Below are positions 17,619-26,811 of a stretch of 52,936 bases of DNA, one piece after another. The notes under the pieces were generated by a model. It was given only the letters and a program-made list of their open reading frames with translations. It was not told the origin of the DNA and did no database searches. The position numbers and the translations under genes are program-made. The stretch is from HdN1 sp052035295 (lineage in GTDB: Bacteria; Pseudomonadota; Gammaproteobacteria; Pseudomonadales; Ketobacteraceae). The DNA lies in the NCBI GenBank assembly GCA_052035295.1, contig JBPOHS010000042.1, forward strand, positions 1 through 52,936. The letters run 5' to 3'. The stretch's first letter is position 1. Each line of letters begins with the position of its first letter.

Positions 17619-19319
17619 TCAGGCGCTCCCGGTTTCCATGCCGCGAAAAATACTGCACCGGTCGAACACATCCAGCGTGGGCTGCACTGATTTATGCTGG
17701 CAATATTTTGCGACCAGCTTGGTCAGTCCCTTGATATCGCGCCCGGTGGCGTCCGGGAAACGATGCGACAACTGATGCAACAATTTCTCTGCTACGGGCA
17801 ATTCAAATTGTTGTGTCATGACTTGCCAAATCCTGTGACGGTCGGCCAATCCGGGCGGATGGTACTTGATGAGCGCGATACATCGGGAAACGATCGCCTC
17901 ATCAATATCGTTGACGCGATTGGTGGTCAGGAACAACAAACCGTTGAAGTATTCCAGCACGCGCAGGAACACACCCACAACGGCATTGGCGGCAATATTG
18001 TCATCCCTTCGCTTGATATAGACATCGGCCTCATCGATCAGCATGACAGCACCCCAGCGTTGGGCGCGTGTCAGGGTATCCTTTAATGCCTGTTCCATCT
18101 GGGTAACGTTCAACCCAAGCTGCCCTGAATGCACCCGATACAACGGGCGCTTGATGATCTCGGCGTAGACTTCTGCCGTGAGGGTTTTGCCCACACCGGC
18201 CGGGCCGGCGCAAAGCACAGTCGCTCCCCCGGACTTACCGGCCACGATGTCATCCATCAGCAGATCCATTTCTGCGGTGAGGATATCGATGAGATCGGTC
18301 TGTTCCGGCGGCAATACCAGCTTTTGCTTCAACTCGGGAGCATATTCATAAGGCTGCATGTCGGCGACATGCACCCACACATGATGGTGAAGATCAAGAT
18401 GGAACATCAGGATATAGCCATGTACCGGCATGTCGGTAAAAAGCCCTGCAGGGATCTCGCGCTTTGCCGTTTCGACCGCCTGTTCGACCTTGTCATCGTA
18501 ACGCGTGCTGCGACCGGCTTTGCGTATGTACTTGCCGAGAATGTCGCCGGTGTGCTCGAGGGAAAGCTCACGCTCCTTGATGATTTCCTCGTCATTGACC
18601 AACCGTGCCAACGCACCCGAGGAAGACAAAATCACCAGATTTTTGCGCAAATAATCATTGTTCCGGTGTGTTGCAGCTGGATCGTCAGCAAATATGCCCG
18701 TGCCTGTACCGGAGAACTGATGCCCAACCTGTGAGCGCCAATGAAAATAACGCTCGGTGGCATGGTCGTAAGCGGCCATCAATGCGGGCGTTTCTTTCAG
18801 ATAGCCTTTGCTGGCAAAGATTTCCGGCACGGATTTACCGCAAATATCCCGCTCCAGAATTTGCAGGGTCACCGAGGCGATTTTCGCCATGGTATTGGCC
18901 TTCAGTTCAATCAGGATGCGACCGGTTTCCTCCTCTCCTGGCGGCGTGAAGTCAATGCGGGCCACCAGGTACGCAATGGGTTTCCCCGACAGGTTAGCCT
19001 GGAACAGCCAGCCACGAATTGCATCTTGCACCAGATATTCTGCGATGGCAGGCACCAATCGCTCCAGATCACCTTTGCCGAAACGTGCCCATTCGTCACT
19101 CATGACATTTTGCAAAGTGGCAATCTGCGCAGCGCGACCCTGCATGTGCGCGCCGGCTGATTCATAGAGCTCGCGTAAAAACCCCAGCTGCGAAGAAGAA
19201 AGATGCAGAAAGGGTATCTCAGCCTTGTTGCCAAAACGCAATTGATCCTGCAATGGAGCGAGGTCCGGGAAGGCATCCACCATGGCGTCAACGTATACGC
19301 GATCGATTTGAAGTTTCAT
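17619..19319 (-). CDS. AAA+ ATPase with uncharacterised N-terminal domain
   Basis: A 566-residue protein. The C-terminal AAA+ module has Walker A GPAGVGKT (372-379), Walker B VMLIDEAD (425-432), sensor 1 LTTNR (464-468) and a likely arginine finger R479. Residues 1-340 match no domain I can name. They are mixed in composition with a conserved-looking stretch GYILMFHLDLHHHVWVH near 301-317. AAA modules with only one ring domain and a large adaptor usually remodel or unfold a partner. It is transcribed alone, with no obvious partner nearby. It converges on the sorbosone-type gene with a gap of 12 bp. Confidence 0.85.
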   Translation of the reverse strand: MKLQIDRVYVDAMVDAFPDLAPLQDQLRFGNKAEIPFLHLSSSQLGFLRELYESAGAHMQGRAAQIATLQNVMSDEWARFGKGDLERLVPAIAEYLVQDAIRGWLFQANLSGKPIAYLVARIDFTPPGEEETGRILIELKANTMAKIASVTLQILERDICGKSVPEIFASKGYLKETPALMAAYDHATERYFHWRSQVGHQFSGTGTGIFADDPAATHRNNDYLRKNLVILSSSGALARLVNDEEIIKERELSLEHTGDILGKYIRKAGRSTRYDDKVEQAVETAKREIPAGLFTDMPVHGYILMFHLDLHHHVWVHVADMQPYEYAPELKQKLVLPPEQTDLIDILTAEMDLLMDDIVAGKSGGATVLCAGPAGVGKTLTAEVYAEIIKRPLYRVHSGQLGLNVTQMEQALKDTLTRAQRWGAVMLIDEADVYIKRRDDNIAANAVVGVFLRVLEYFNGLLFLTTNRVNDIDEAIVSRCIALIKYHPPGLADRHRIWQVMTQQFELPVAEKLLHQLSHRFPDATGRDIKGLTKLVAKYCQHKSVQPTLDVFDRCSIFRGMETGSA

Positions 19320-19417
19320 CGTGATGGCTCATGCGGGAGAGGTCAACAGGCATTCGAGCAAACCTCGTACCAACGCATAAGCCATTGTAAAGCCAGAACA
19401 AAACTACGCACCGACAG

Positions 19418-19432
19418 GTAGCGTGTCGCTAC
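19418..19432 (-). terminator. short hairpin after the desaturase gene
   Basis: GTAGCG and CGCTAC around a 3-nt loop, just downstream of the desaturase stop on the minus strand, with a TTTT about 15 nt later. It is a weak terminator candidate. Confidence 0.35.
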
Positions 19433-19436
19433 ATTG

Positions 19437-20564
19437 TCAAGAAGCAGACAAGCGTGCCGTTCCCGCCTCAACATTCACCATCTGCTCGCTTTCCGCTATA
19501 CCAAACCGGTTGGCTCGCCGGAAGGTGGCAAAGTCGTTGAACCGCACACCCTGCTCGCGCATCAAGGGATACATGCGATGCGCTGTCATCTGGCGAATAT
19601 AAAAAGTATCCCGCACTACAAAATGATGAATGGCATGGGTGGCACCGAAGTTGAAGCAAAACAAATGCAAGGGCGCCAACCACCAACGATTCCAGACCTG
19701 CGTTTGCTGGATCACATTATTTGCCTCGACATCGCCATAGTAATGCATGTTGGAACTGACAAAGTGAAGGCAGAACACCCGCAGCACATTGGGCATCAAT
19801 AGCACCACGGCCAGAAAATCCACTGTGCTTTCCAGCATCAACTGCGTCTCAGACAACACGGGGGCATATCCCACCGCAGTTGCACTCCATTTGAACAGAT
19901 GCCAAACCACCCAACCGTGCCAAAGCGCATAATGGATCACGCCCAGCGGAAAATAGGCGAACAGATTCTGCAAAATCAGCTGTTTTCTCTCCTGCCGGGA
20001 TAACGGCTCCTGTGAGCGTACATAATCTCGCGTCATGCGCAGGGTATCCAGTGGCCGCAGGAATATGGCGAGCATATGATCGCCAAGCATCAAAAGACGC
20101 TTGAAACTCCAGGGAACGCCATTGGTGATACCACGTTCTTCGAGATCGGCAGCGCTGCCCGACACTTTGTGATGATGTAAATGCAGACTGCGGCGGGTCC
20201 AGGGGCTGATCGTGCTGGGACGAAACAGCCACACCCCCGCCATCATCAAGTGATGCATGAAAGGATTTTTGCGGTAATACATGTAATGGATCAGGTCGTG
20301 TTCCAGCTCATGCAAAATGGACATCCAGAACGCGGCGATGACAATCGCAACCCACGCCGGCAGGCTGCCCGCACCATACGCAAAGGCATTGAGCACGATG
20401 GCAATACAGCTGAACACAAAAATCGCAAAGCCGATGCGATCCTGATGCTGAATGAGCCAGGGATGACGAGCCCGAAACTCGTCGCCGATCTTGAGCATGG
20501 CGCGCTGCAAAACCTTGGAAGGCAAATGCTCTTCACGCGCAACGCGGTGGGTGACAGTCGTCAT
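19437..20564 (-). CDS. membrane fatty acid desaturase family protein
   Basis: A 375-residue membrane di-iron enzyme. The three histidine boxes are present: HELEHDLIH (85-93), HLHHH (128-132) and HAIHH near the C-terminus. Hydrophobic segments flank them (FAIFVFSCIAIVLNAFAYG and others). It would introduce a double bond, or a related oxidation, into an acyl chain at the inner membrane. The start MTTVTHR at 20564 is chosen because GGAGCGACCCTT precedes it. The upstream region carries a TTAC-N6-GTAA inverted repeat overlapping a minus-strand TATAAT (20681-20676), identical in layout to that before the TetR and cassette B. Repression by that TetR is therefore likely. Confidence 0.88.
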   Translation of the reverse strand: MTTVTHRVAREEHLPSKVLQRAMLKIGDEFRARHPWLIQHQDRIGFAIFVFSCIAIVLNAFAYGAGSLPAWVAIVIAAFWMSILHELEHDLIHYMYYRKNPFMHHLMMAGVWLFRPSTISPWTRRSLHLHHHKVSGSAADLEERGITNGVPWSFKRLLMLGDHMLAIFLRPLDTLRMTRDYVRSQEPLSRQERKQLILQNLFAYFPLGVIHYALWHGWVVWHLFKWSATAVGYAPVLSETQLMLESTVDFLAVVLLMPNVLRVFCLHFVSSNMHYYGDVEANNVIQQTQVWNRWWLAPLHLFCFNFGATHAIHHFVVRDTFYIRQMTAHRMYPLMREQGVRFNDFATFRRANRFGIAESEQMVNVEAGTARLSAS

Positions 20565-20670
20565 AAGGGTCGCTCCGTTGACAAGGGAGGCTTCACGATA
20601 CTGGTCTGCCAGAAAGACTGCGCTACTGAACACGCCAGCAATTGAACACTTGGCGCCAACCTGCAGGGGC

Positions 20671-20698
20671 TTGACATTATATTACCCTAGAGTAACAT
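20671..20698. promoter_or_regulatory. promoter/operator with TTAC-N6-GTAA repeat (desaturase/AraC)
   Basis: TTGACA at 20671-20676 and TAACAT at 20693-20698 (16-nt spacer) face the AraC gene. A TATAAT on the other strand (20681-20676) faces the desaturase. The inverted repeat TTAC-cctaga-GTAA at 20682-20695 lies within both. The first 15 nt, TTGACATTATATTAC, are identical to 22498-22512. Confidence 0.75.
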
Positions 20699-20728
20699 CT
20701 TGGCATCACCACCCACGGGCACTCTGTC

Positions 20729-21751
20729 ATGCAAACCCCGACCACCACCCTCGGCTACCTGCGCCCCCTGCTTCGTGTCATGCAGGAAAAAGGCATCAAT
20801 CTCGATACCTTGCAAATTCCCCGGCATTCCTTGAACGAGTCTTCTACCGATGGCCGCTTGCGCATTCCGGTGGATGTTTCAAGAGCGTTGATCGAACAGG
20901 CCACACAGCTTTGCCCCGACAAGCCGCTGTGGAAATCCATGATCCGACACACGCGCTATCACGACCTGGGTGGCCTGGGCTTGAGCCTGGAAGCCGGAGG
21001 CAATCTTCTCGATGTATTGCAGCGCATCGCCTATTTTCACTCGCTGGTAAGTGACGCACTCACCTTGCGCATTAATGTCCATCACGACCATTGTCGGCTA
21101 TTACTGGCTGCCTCTGCCCCGAATACGCCGCATCGGCAATCACTGTTGTATGTGATTGGCTTGTTGGTGCAATACTGCCGTTCCCGCAGCGATAATCGTT
21201 TAGTACCACAGCGCATCGGTTTACCGACCTTGACGACCGAGGAAGGCGCAATGCTTGGCGAGTATTGTGCGTGCAAGGTCGAGGAATCTGCCGTTGCTTT
21301 TGTGGAATTTCGCGCTCTTGACCTGCAGGCGCCCCTGAGTGACAGCGATACCGAATTGGCGCACTCGCTCGACACCGTGCTGCAAGGCCGGCTTGATGTA
21401 AAGAAGCACACCTATGCAAACGTACTGACGCAATGGCTGCGCATGAACATGGGCGAAACCATGCCACGACTTACTCTCGCCGCCAATGCATTGCACATGT
21501 CAGAAAGAAGTTTGCAAAGGCGCCTGCATGATGAAGGCCTATCCTGGACGATGCTGGTAAAAACCACACGACAGCAAATGATGGAAACCATTTTGCCCTC
21601 GCCAGATATTCCCATTACCGAAGTGGCTTTAACGCTCGGCTACACCCATGCCACGTCATTTTCGCGCGCATTTCGTAAACAATATGGAGTAGCACCGAGC
21701 GACTACCGCAAGCACCGGATGAATCCTGCAAGCTCCCTTGACCCGGCATAA
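20729..21751 (+). CDS. AraC family regulator, OruR-type
   Basis: A 340-residue regulator. The N-terminal 220 residues are of the arabinose-binding-like type found in OruR/ArgR-like AraC proteins (PF12625). The C-terminus carries two helix-turn-helix motifs, LTLAANALHMSERSLQRRL and ITEVALTLGYTHATSFSRAFRKQYG. It diverges from the desaturase with a shared operator region. An acyl or lipid-derived effector is likely by context only. Confidence 0.9.
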   Translation: MQTPTTTLGYLRPLLRVMQEKGINLDTLQIPRHSLNESSTDGRLRIPVDVSRALIEQATQLCPDKPLWKSMIRHTRYHDLGGLGLSLEAGGNLLDVLQRIAYFHSLVSDALTLRINVHHDHCRLLLAASAPNTPHRQSLLYVIGLLVQYCRSRSDNRLVPQRIGLPTLTTEEGAMLGEYCACKVEESAVAFVEFRALDLQAPLSDSDTELAHSLDTVLQGRLDVKKHTYANVLTQWLRMNMGETMPRLTLAANALHMSERSLQRRLHDEGLSWTMLVKTTRQQMMETILPSPDIPITEVALTLGYTHATSFSRAFRKQYGVAPSDYRKHRMNPASSLDPA

Positions 21752-21795
21752 CGCCCCGAGGCAGCCGCATTGATCTTTGCTGTGTGAACAACGTG

Positions 21796-22461
21796 CTATT
21801 TTACGATTGGCAAGGTACTCAGCTTCATGCTGACCAGATGCAAGGTCGCATCAATCATGTCGTTGATCGCACGAGCCGCTTCGTCGCGGCTTTTGTCCGG
21901 ATGATGCAACCACCACTGAGCTACTGCCTCGCCTGCGCCCAGTAACGCGTGCGCATAGGGTTCAACGATATCACGAGCCGTTTTTCCGTCAGCACCGACA
22001 GGCCTGAATTTGGCAAGGGTATAGACAGCCGCCTGCATGATCTGCTGCCGATACCCTGCAATGGCGTCCATGGATTTCATGCCGCTGGGCGGTTGCGAAA
22101 ACACCATGCGCCAACTGGCACCATAGCGTTCGACAAATTCGAGAAAGATCTGCAACGACATTTTCAAGCGGCGCGTCGGATCGCTTTCCTTTCCGATCTC
22201 GAGAAACGCCGTCACCAGATGATTGCCCGCGCGATGGATCATCGCCGAATAAAGGCCTTCCTTCGATTCGAAATACGAATACACCATGGGTTTCGTCACC
22301 CCGCAGGCTTGCGCGACATCATCCATCGACGTGGCCTCAAATCCCTTTTCACCGAACAGTCGCGCTGCCGCTTCAAGCATTTGCAATTCACGCTCAGCGC
22401 GCGGAATACGGCGGGTTTTGCCACGCGAGGCAGTGTCTGTCACGGGTTTCAATGCGGTCAT
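21796..22461 (-). CDS. TetR/AcrR family regulator of cassette B region
   Basis: A 221-residue regulator with the TetR DNA-binding domain ATSMDDVAQACGVTKPMVYSYFESKEGL and a helical ligand-binding part. It diverges from cassette B. The region between holds two TTAC-N6-GTAA-like repeats 30 bp apart; a third with the same promoter context is 1.8 kb away before the desaturase. Autoregulation and repression of cassette B, the desaturase and perhaps AraC is the simplest reading. The ligand may be a fatty acyl compound, which is inference. Confidence 0.9.
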   Translation of the reverse strand: MTALKPVTDTASRGKTRRIPRAERELQMLEAAARLFGEKGFEATSMDDVAQACGVTKPMVYSYFESKEGLYSAMIHRAGNHLVTAFLEIGKESDPTRRLKMSLQIFLEFVERYGASWRMVFSQPPSGMKSMDAIAGYRQQIMQAAVYTLAKFRPVGADGKTARDIVEPYAHALLGAGEAVAQWWLHHPDKSRDEAARAINDMIDATLHLVSMKLSTLPIVK

Positions 22462-22497
22462 GCTGAATTCTCTTGAATCATTCTGTGGGTCGATGGA

Positions 22498-22552
22498 TTG
22501 ACATTATATTACTTTCGAGTAATATCCGCCAGAACATGCTACCGACGAGTAA
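22498..22552. promoter_or_regulatory. promoter and two operator repeats (TetR/cassette B)
   Basis: TTGACA at 22498-22503 and TAATAT at 22520-22525 (16-nt spacer) read towards cassette B, and TATAAT on the minus strand reads towards the TetR gene. ATTAC-tttcga-GTAAT at 22508-22523 is a perfect inverted repeat between -35 and -10. CTAC-cgacga-GTAA at 22539-22552 is an imperfect second copy centred 30 bp downstream, about three helical turns, so on the same face of the DNA. Confidence 0.78.
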
Positions 22553-22683
22553 CATCCTGCGCATGCCGCTGGCACCATCCGCCGGCGAGAGCGCATCCCT
22601 CGGGGCCATCGCCAGTATATCCAATTCTGCGCAAGCTTGAGGCATGCCGGTCTGCGCCAACGACAACAAGAAGGAGCGACACG

Positions 22684-23550
22684 ATGAAACCGGAAGTACT
22701 CGCAGATTTCCGCACGGTACAGGCGCTCGCCTACACCTGCGCGCAAACCGTGGCAGCAGAAATACAACCCGGCATGACCGAGCGCCAGGTCGCCGCACGC
22801 ATGAAATCCTGGCTGCAGGATCACGGTGTCAAAGACTGGTTTCACCAGCCGTTTGCCTGGTTTGGCGATCGCACCGCATTCCGTGGTTTCGGCGGCTTTC
22901 ACCCCGCATTTTATCCGTCAGGACGCCGTATCGAAGCCAACATGCCGTTTATTCTGGATTGCGCGCCAGTGCTGAACGGTTGCGTTGCCGATATCGGTTA
23001 TTCCGGCAGTCTTGGCGAAAATCTGATTCTCGAACAACTGCAGGATGACCTCATGGCGCATCGCGAACTGATCGTGGCACAAATAAAAGCCCGTCATTCC
23101 ATGGCATCCGTCAGCCAGGCGGTTGATCGACTGTGCGCCAAACAAGGTGTGGAACCGCGACACAAGGCGTACCCGTTCTCGGTGCTTGCGCACAAGGTCG
23201 ACACCATCAACGAAAAGGAATTCGCCCTGAATATCGGCCGGTTTGGACTCCGCAGCTTGCGTGGACTGTTACAGCAAATGCGCACCGGTCGCCGCGAAGG
23301 TTGGTCACCCTTGTGGAATAGCAGTCGCCGTTCCAACCATGCACCGGGTATCGGCTTGTGGGCCGTCGAGCCGCATCTTGGATTTCGCGATGTCGGCGCC
23401 AAATTCGAGGAGCTGCTGGTCATTACCGAACACGATGCCTTCTGGCTCGATGATGATCTTCCACATGTCAGGCGTTGGCAGCAACGCCTGGCCATAGCGG
23501 CCCCCACCACTGCCAGCATGCCAGCGCTTGCAGAGCAGGTGTGCTCATGA
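22684..23550 (+). CDS. M24 (pita-bread fold) family protein, cassette B copy
   Basis: A 288-residue paralogue of the gene at 2164, aligned along its whole length (shared DWFHxPFAWFGDRTAF, RHKAYPF, GLWAVEPHLGF, GAKFEELLVIT). The five metal ligands are kept: D92, D103, H160, E229 and E242. One otherwise conserved Tyr of copy A (GGYVAD) is Cys here (NGCVAD). The start at 22684 has AAGGAGCGACACG upstream; longer reading would run through the operator region. ATGA overlap couples it to the fusion gene. Function as for copy A. Confidence 0.88.
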   Translation: MKPEVLADFRTVQALAYTCAQTVAAEIQPGMTERQVAARMKSWLQDHGVKDWFHQPFAWFGDRTAFRGFGGFHPAFYPSGRRIEANMPFILDCAPVLNGCVADIGYSGSLGENLILEQLQDDLMAHRELIVAQIKARHSMASVSQAVDRLCAKQGVEPRHKAYPFSVLAHKVDTINEKEFALNIGRFGLRSLRGLLQQMRTGRREGWSPLWNSSRRSNHAPGIGLWAVEPHLGFRDVGAKFEELLVITEHDAFWLDDDLPHVRRWQQRLAIAAPTTASMPALAEQVCS

Positions 23551-25337
23551 ATGCCTTTACACTGCAATCGCAACAAGGCAATTTCATACTGACTGACGAC
23601 GGGCAAACACTGGCGGTGCAGTTTGCCGGCAATCCAGCCAATGACACCATCATCCTGGTCCATGGTTATCCCGACACCCATGCGGTCTGGGCGGGAGTCG
23701 TTGCTGATCTCGCGCAGGATTTCCATGTCGTAACGTTTGATGCACGTGGCGCAGGTCAATCTACCCGCCCACTCTCGCGCAATGACTTCAGACTCGAATG
23801 CTTTTCTGCGGATCTCAAGGCCATCATCGACACGGTCAGCCCAAACCGGCCTGTTCATCTGGTGGGTCATGACTGGGGATCGATTCACACCTGGGAATCC
23901 GTCACCGATCCCTCGCTGAAGGGGCGAATAGCCTCCTTCACCTCCATTTCCGGCCCTTGCCTGGATCACATGGGCCACTGGTTGCGCGAGAAAATTCGCC
24001 AGCCCTCATGGGACGGCAGTAAAGCATTGCTCAAGCAGGCGGTGCGCTCCTGGTACATATTCCTGTTTCATCTGCCTGCCATCGGCTGGTTATGGATGCT
24101 GGGGCTTGGGCGTTTGTGGCCATGGCTGTTACGTCTCAACGAAGGCATTCATGTGGCCCCCACACTCACACAGGCACGCGACGGTGCAACAGGCGTGAAC
24201 ATGTACCGTGCCAACATGCTGCGCAGGCTGTTCTGGCCACGAGAGCGCCATGCACAGGCGCCGGTACAACTGTTGATTCCGACGCACGACCACTTCGTCG
24301 GCCGCGATATCTTCAGCGATATGAAACGTTGGGTCCCGGATTTGTGGGTGCGTCAGATAGAAGCTGCGCATTGGCTACCGCTGAAATCGCCGCAGAAAGT
24401 CGCCATTGCAGTCAGAGAATTCATCGCCAGCAATGCAAAATCAGATAGCGAAACCTGCAATGACAGAAAGGACGCGAGTCATATCGCATCGCGTTATGCC
24501 TGCCACACCGGCGTGCGCATGGACAGCGGTCGACTGGTGGTCATCACCGGTGCAGGCAGTGGTATCGGGCGAGCGACCGCGCTTGCCTACGCCGAACGCG
24601 GCGCCACCGTTGTCGCCGCCGACATCGATCGCGCCGCAGCCGAGCGCACCGCGGTACTCGGCCATCTGCTAAAGAGCCAGATATTTCCCTACCAGGTGGA
24701 TGTCGGTGACAGCACCGCCATGGAAGCGTTTGCGCAATGGGTCGCAACCACCGTCGGCACACCGGACATTGTGATCAACAATGCCGGCATTGGCATGGCC
24801 GGCGGCATTCTCGATACCTCAACCCGTGACTGGACACGCATTCTTGGCGTTAATGTCTGGGGCGTTATTCATGGTTCGCGTTTATTCGCCCGCCAGATGA
24901 TAGACGCAGGGAACGGTGGACATATTGTCAATATTGCGTCTGCCGCCGCGTTTTCACCCTCACGAACCTTCCCCGCCTACGCCACCACCAAGGCCGCCGC
25001 GCATATGCTTACCGAATGCATGCGCGCCGAGCTTGCCGGATACGGCATTGGCGTCAGTGCGGTCTATCCCGGTTTTGTCGACACCGGTATAGCCACCTCG
25101 ACGCATTATGTCGGTGTCAGCGAGGAAGAGCAGCAACGCCGCCGCCACAAAGCCGCCCAGCTTTACCAATGGCGCGGTTTTGGCGCCGAGCGCGTGGCGA
25201 CCGCCATCGTGGGCGCTGTCGACCATGATCGCGCGCAAGTGCTGGTCGGCATCGAAGCCAAAGGCGCTCACTGGCTCGGACGCATTTCTCCCGCGCTGCG
25301 ACGCCGCATCGCCCGTATCGATTTCTCACCCGCGTGA
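23547..25337 (+). CDS. EphD-like alpha/beta hydrolase-SDR fusion, cassette B copy
   Basis: A 596-residue paralogue of the gene at 3057 with the same two domains. The hydrolase half has HGYPD, nucleophile Asp in GHDWG, an Asp in PTHDHFVG and catalytic His in AAHW. The SDR half has GAGSGIG, NNAGIGMAGG and a catalytic Tyr-Lys in YATTK. The linker between domains differs most between the copies. The start at 23547 overlaps the upstream stop as ATGA. All catalytic residues I can place are kept in both copies, so both should be active; they may differ in substrate. Confidence 0.88.
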   Translation: MNAFTLQSQQGNFILTDDGQTLAVQFAGNPANDTIILVHGYPDTHAVWAGVVADLAQDFHVVTFDARGAGQSTRPLSRNDFRLECFSADLKAIIDTVSPNRPVHLVGHDWGSIHTWESVTDPSLKGRIASFTSISGPCLDHMGHWLREKIRQPSWDGSKALLKQAVRSWYIFLFHLPAIGWLWMLGLGRLWPWLLRLNEGIHVAPTLTQARDGATGVNMYRANMLRRLFWPRERHAQAPVQLLIPTHDHFVGRDIFSDMKRWVPDLWVRQIEAAHWLPLKSPQKVAIAVREFIASNAKSDSETCNDRKDASHIASRYACHTGVRMDSGRLVVITGAGSGIGRATALAYAERGATVVAADIDRAAAERTAVLGHLLKSQIFPYQVDVGDSTAMEAFAQWVATTVGTPDIVINNAGIGMAGGILDTSTRDWTRILGVNVWGVIHGSRLFARQMIDAGNGGHIVNIASAAAFSPSRTFPAYATTKAAAHMLTECMRAELAGYGIGVSAVYPGFVDTGIATSTHYVGVSEEEQQRRRHKAAQLYQWRGFGAERVATAIVGAVDHDRAQVLVGIEAKGAHWLGRISPALRRRIARIDFSPA

Positions 25338-25407
25338 CGCCTCGCAAGCGCACACACCCTGTCACTGAACATGTTACCGCATCCTGTCACAGCAACGAGG
25401 CCACCTC

Positions 25408-26298
25408 ATGAAGGAAGATAACGCCAAGCCTGTACTGCCCGCCCGGCAGGTAAAATTTGATTGGCAAGACACGGCACCGGTATGGGTTCCGGATGACCCG
25501 TTCACGTCGCATTTCATCAACGTTCTGCATTTGCTGCTTCCCGAAGGGGAATTGTGGTTTTGCCGCGTGTACAACAAGGCCTTGCCCGGGGTTGAAACGC
25601 CGCAGTTACGGGAACAGGTGCGCGGTTTCATTCGTCAGGAAGCCATTCATTCACGCTCGCATTCCGGTGTGCTTGAACACTTTTACACGGCACACGGCGT
25701 CGATACCGAACCGTTCACGCGCAAGGTACGCTGGCTATTCACGCAACTGCTGGGTGACCATCCACTGGGCATTCGCAGCGAATGGGCCTGGCTGGTGCGG
25801 GCCTGGCTGATTTTTCGATTGGGCGTCATTGCTGCCATCGAACACTACACCTGCATCATCGGCAAATGGATTCTCGAATCGAGAGGACTCGATGAGGCAG
25901 GCGCTGATCCCGTGATGATGGATCTTCTGCGTTGGCATGGGGCGGAAGAAGTCGAGCACCGGTCTGTCGCCCACGATTTGTTTGTGTCGGTAGGGGGCGG
26001 CTACCTGCAACGCCAGTTCCTGATGCTGTTGGTTGGCCCCATTCTGCTGGCGTTATGGTTGTGGGGCACACGCTATTTTCTCAATCGCTGCAGCGAACCG
26101 GGCCAACGTTTCCGTCTTCTGCGGGAATGGCGACGCGCCGCCGCACAAGACCGGCTTCCCAGCCTCGGCATGCTGGTGGAGGCGGCTTCACGCTATTTGC
26201 GCCGCGACTTCCACCCCGAACACGAGGCCGAAAGTCACATCGCAGATGACTATCTGGCCATTTCTCCCGCAGCGCAAGCAGCAGCGATTCGCCGCTGA
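25408..26298 (+). CDS. PF10118-type metal-dependent hydrolase, cassette B copy
   Basis: A 296-residue paralogue of the gene at 4899, with GELWFCRVYNKALPG, QEAIHSRSHSG, AAIEHYT and GAEEVEHRSVAHDLF. A hydrophobic segment follows (LLVGPILLALWLWG). It lies 70 bp after the fusion gene, as in cassette A, and probably ends the operon or continues into the lipoprotein gene 91 bp on. Catalytic activity is not established for the family. Confidence 0.87.
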   Translation: MKEDNAKPVLPARQVKFDWQDTAPVWVPDDPFTSHFINVLHLLLPEGELWFCRVYNKALPGVETPQLREQVRGFIRQEAIHSRSHSGVLEHFYTAHGVDTEPFTRKVRWLFTQLLGDHPLGIRSEWAWLVRAWLIFRLGVIAAIEHYTCIIGKWILESRGLDEAGADPVMMDLLRWHGAEEVEHRSVAHDLFVSVGGGYLQRQFLMLLVGPILLALWLWGTRYFLNRCSEPGQRFRLLREWRRAAAQDRLPSLGMLVEAASRYLRRDFHPEHEAESHIADDYLAISPAAQAAAIRR

Positions 26299-26389
26299 CC
26301 TTGCCACAAAGATTGTCGACAACAGACCATCCGTTGTCGCAGAAAGAACTTCAAACCCCAGCATCATCACAACAAGAACGAGGTGTCAC

Positions 26390-26794
26390 ATGATCAGAAA
26401 AATCGCCATCAGCAGTATGCTCGCCAGCAGCCTGTTGCTTCAGGGGTGTATTTCATTCAACAGCCTGGCCGATGCGAAGAACGCCCGTGGCTCGGGCTCC
26501 ACGAAACAGTATTCGGCCAGCAAGGCGCAGGTATGGCAGCAGACCCTGGGCGTTATCGAAGCCTCGGATCTCAGTCTCGTAAATGAAGATTACAGCAAGG
26601 GGCTGATTCTGGCCCAGCAACCGATTTCCCCGCTCAGCATGACCGCCGGGCAGCATGTTGCCGTGTTTGTATCGGAGACCGGACAACAGACACAAGTGGA
26701 AGTCGTAGCCAGAAAAGCCGTCGGATCAATCGAATTCGTTTCGCGTGATTGGGACGACTACATTCTCGAACAGCTCGACGAACGCATCAAATAA
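26390..26794 (+). CDS. small lipoprotein, uncharacterised
   Basis: A 134-residue protein with a lipoprotein signal (MIRKIAISSMLASSLLLQGC). The mature part has a mixed alpha/beta pattern (VWQQTLGVIEASDLSLVNEDY, then HVAVFVSETGQQTQVEVVARK). It resembles the small envelope lipoproteins that carry a single compact domain, but I cannot name the family. The start at 26390 is chosen for the signal peptide; the frame is open further upstream over the PF10118 gene. It is possibly co-transcribed with cassette B. Confidence 0.75.
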   Translation: MIRKIAISSMLASSLLLQGCISFNSLADAKNARGSGSTKQYSASKAQVWQQTLGVIEASDLSLVNEDYSKGLILAQQPISPLSMTAGQHVAVFVSETGQQTQVEVVARKAVGSIEFVSRDWDDYILEQLDERIK

Positions 26795-26811
26795 CTGCCA
26801 TTATTTAAGCA

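Noticed and set aside
2164..26298. Recent transposition as the cause of the cassette duplication
   Set aside because: No transposase, terminal repeats or target duplications are visible, and the copies have diverged well at the protein level, so the duplication is old.
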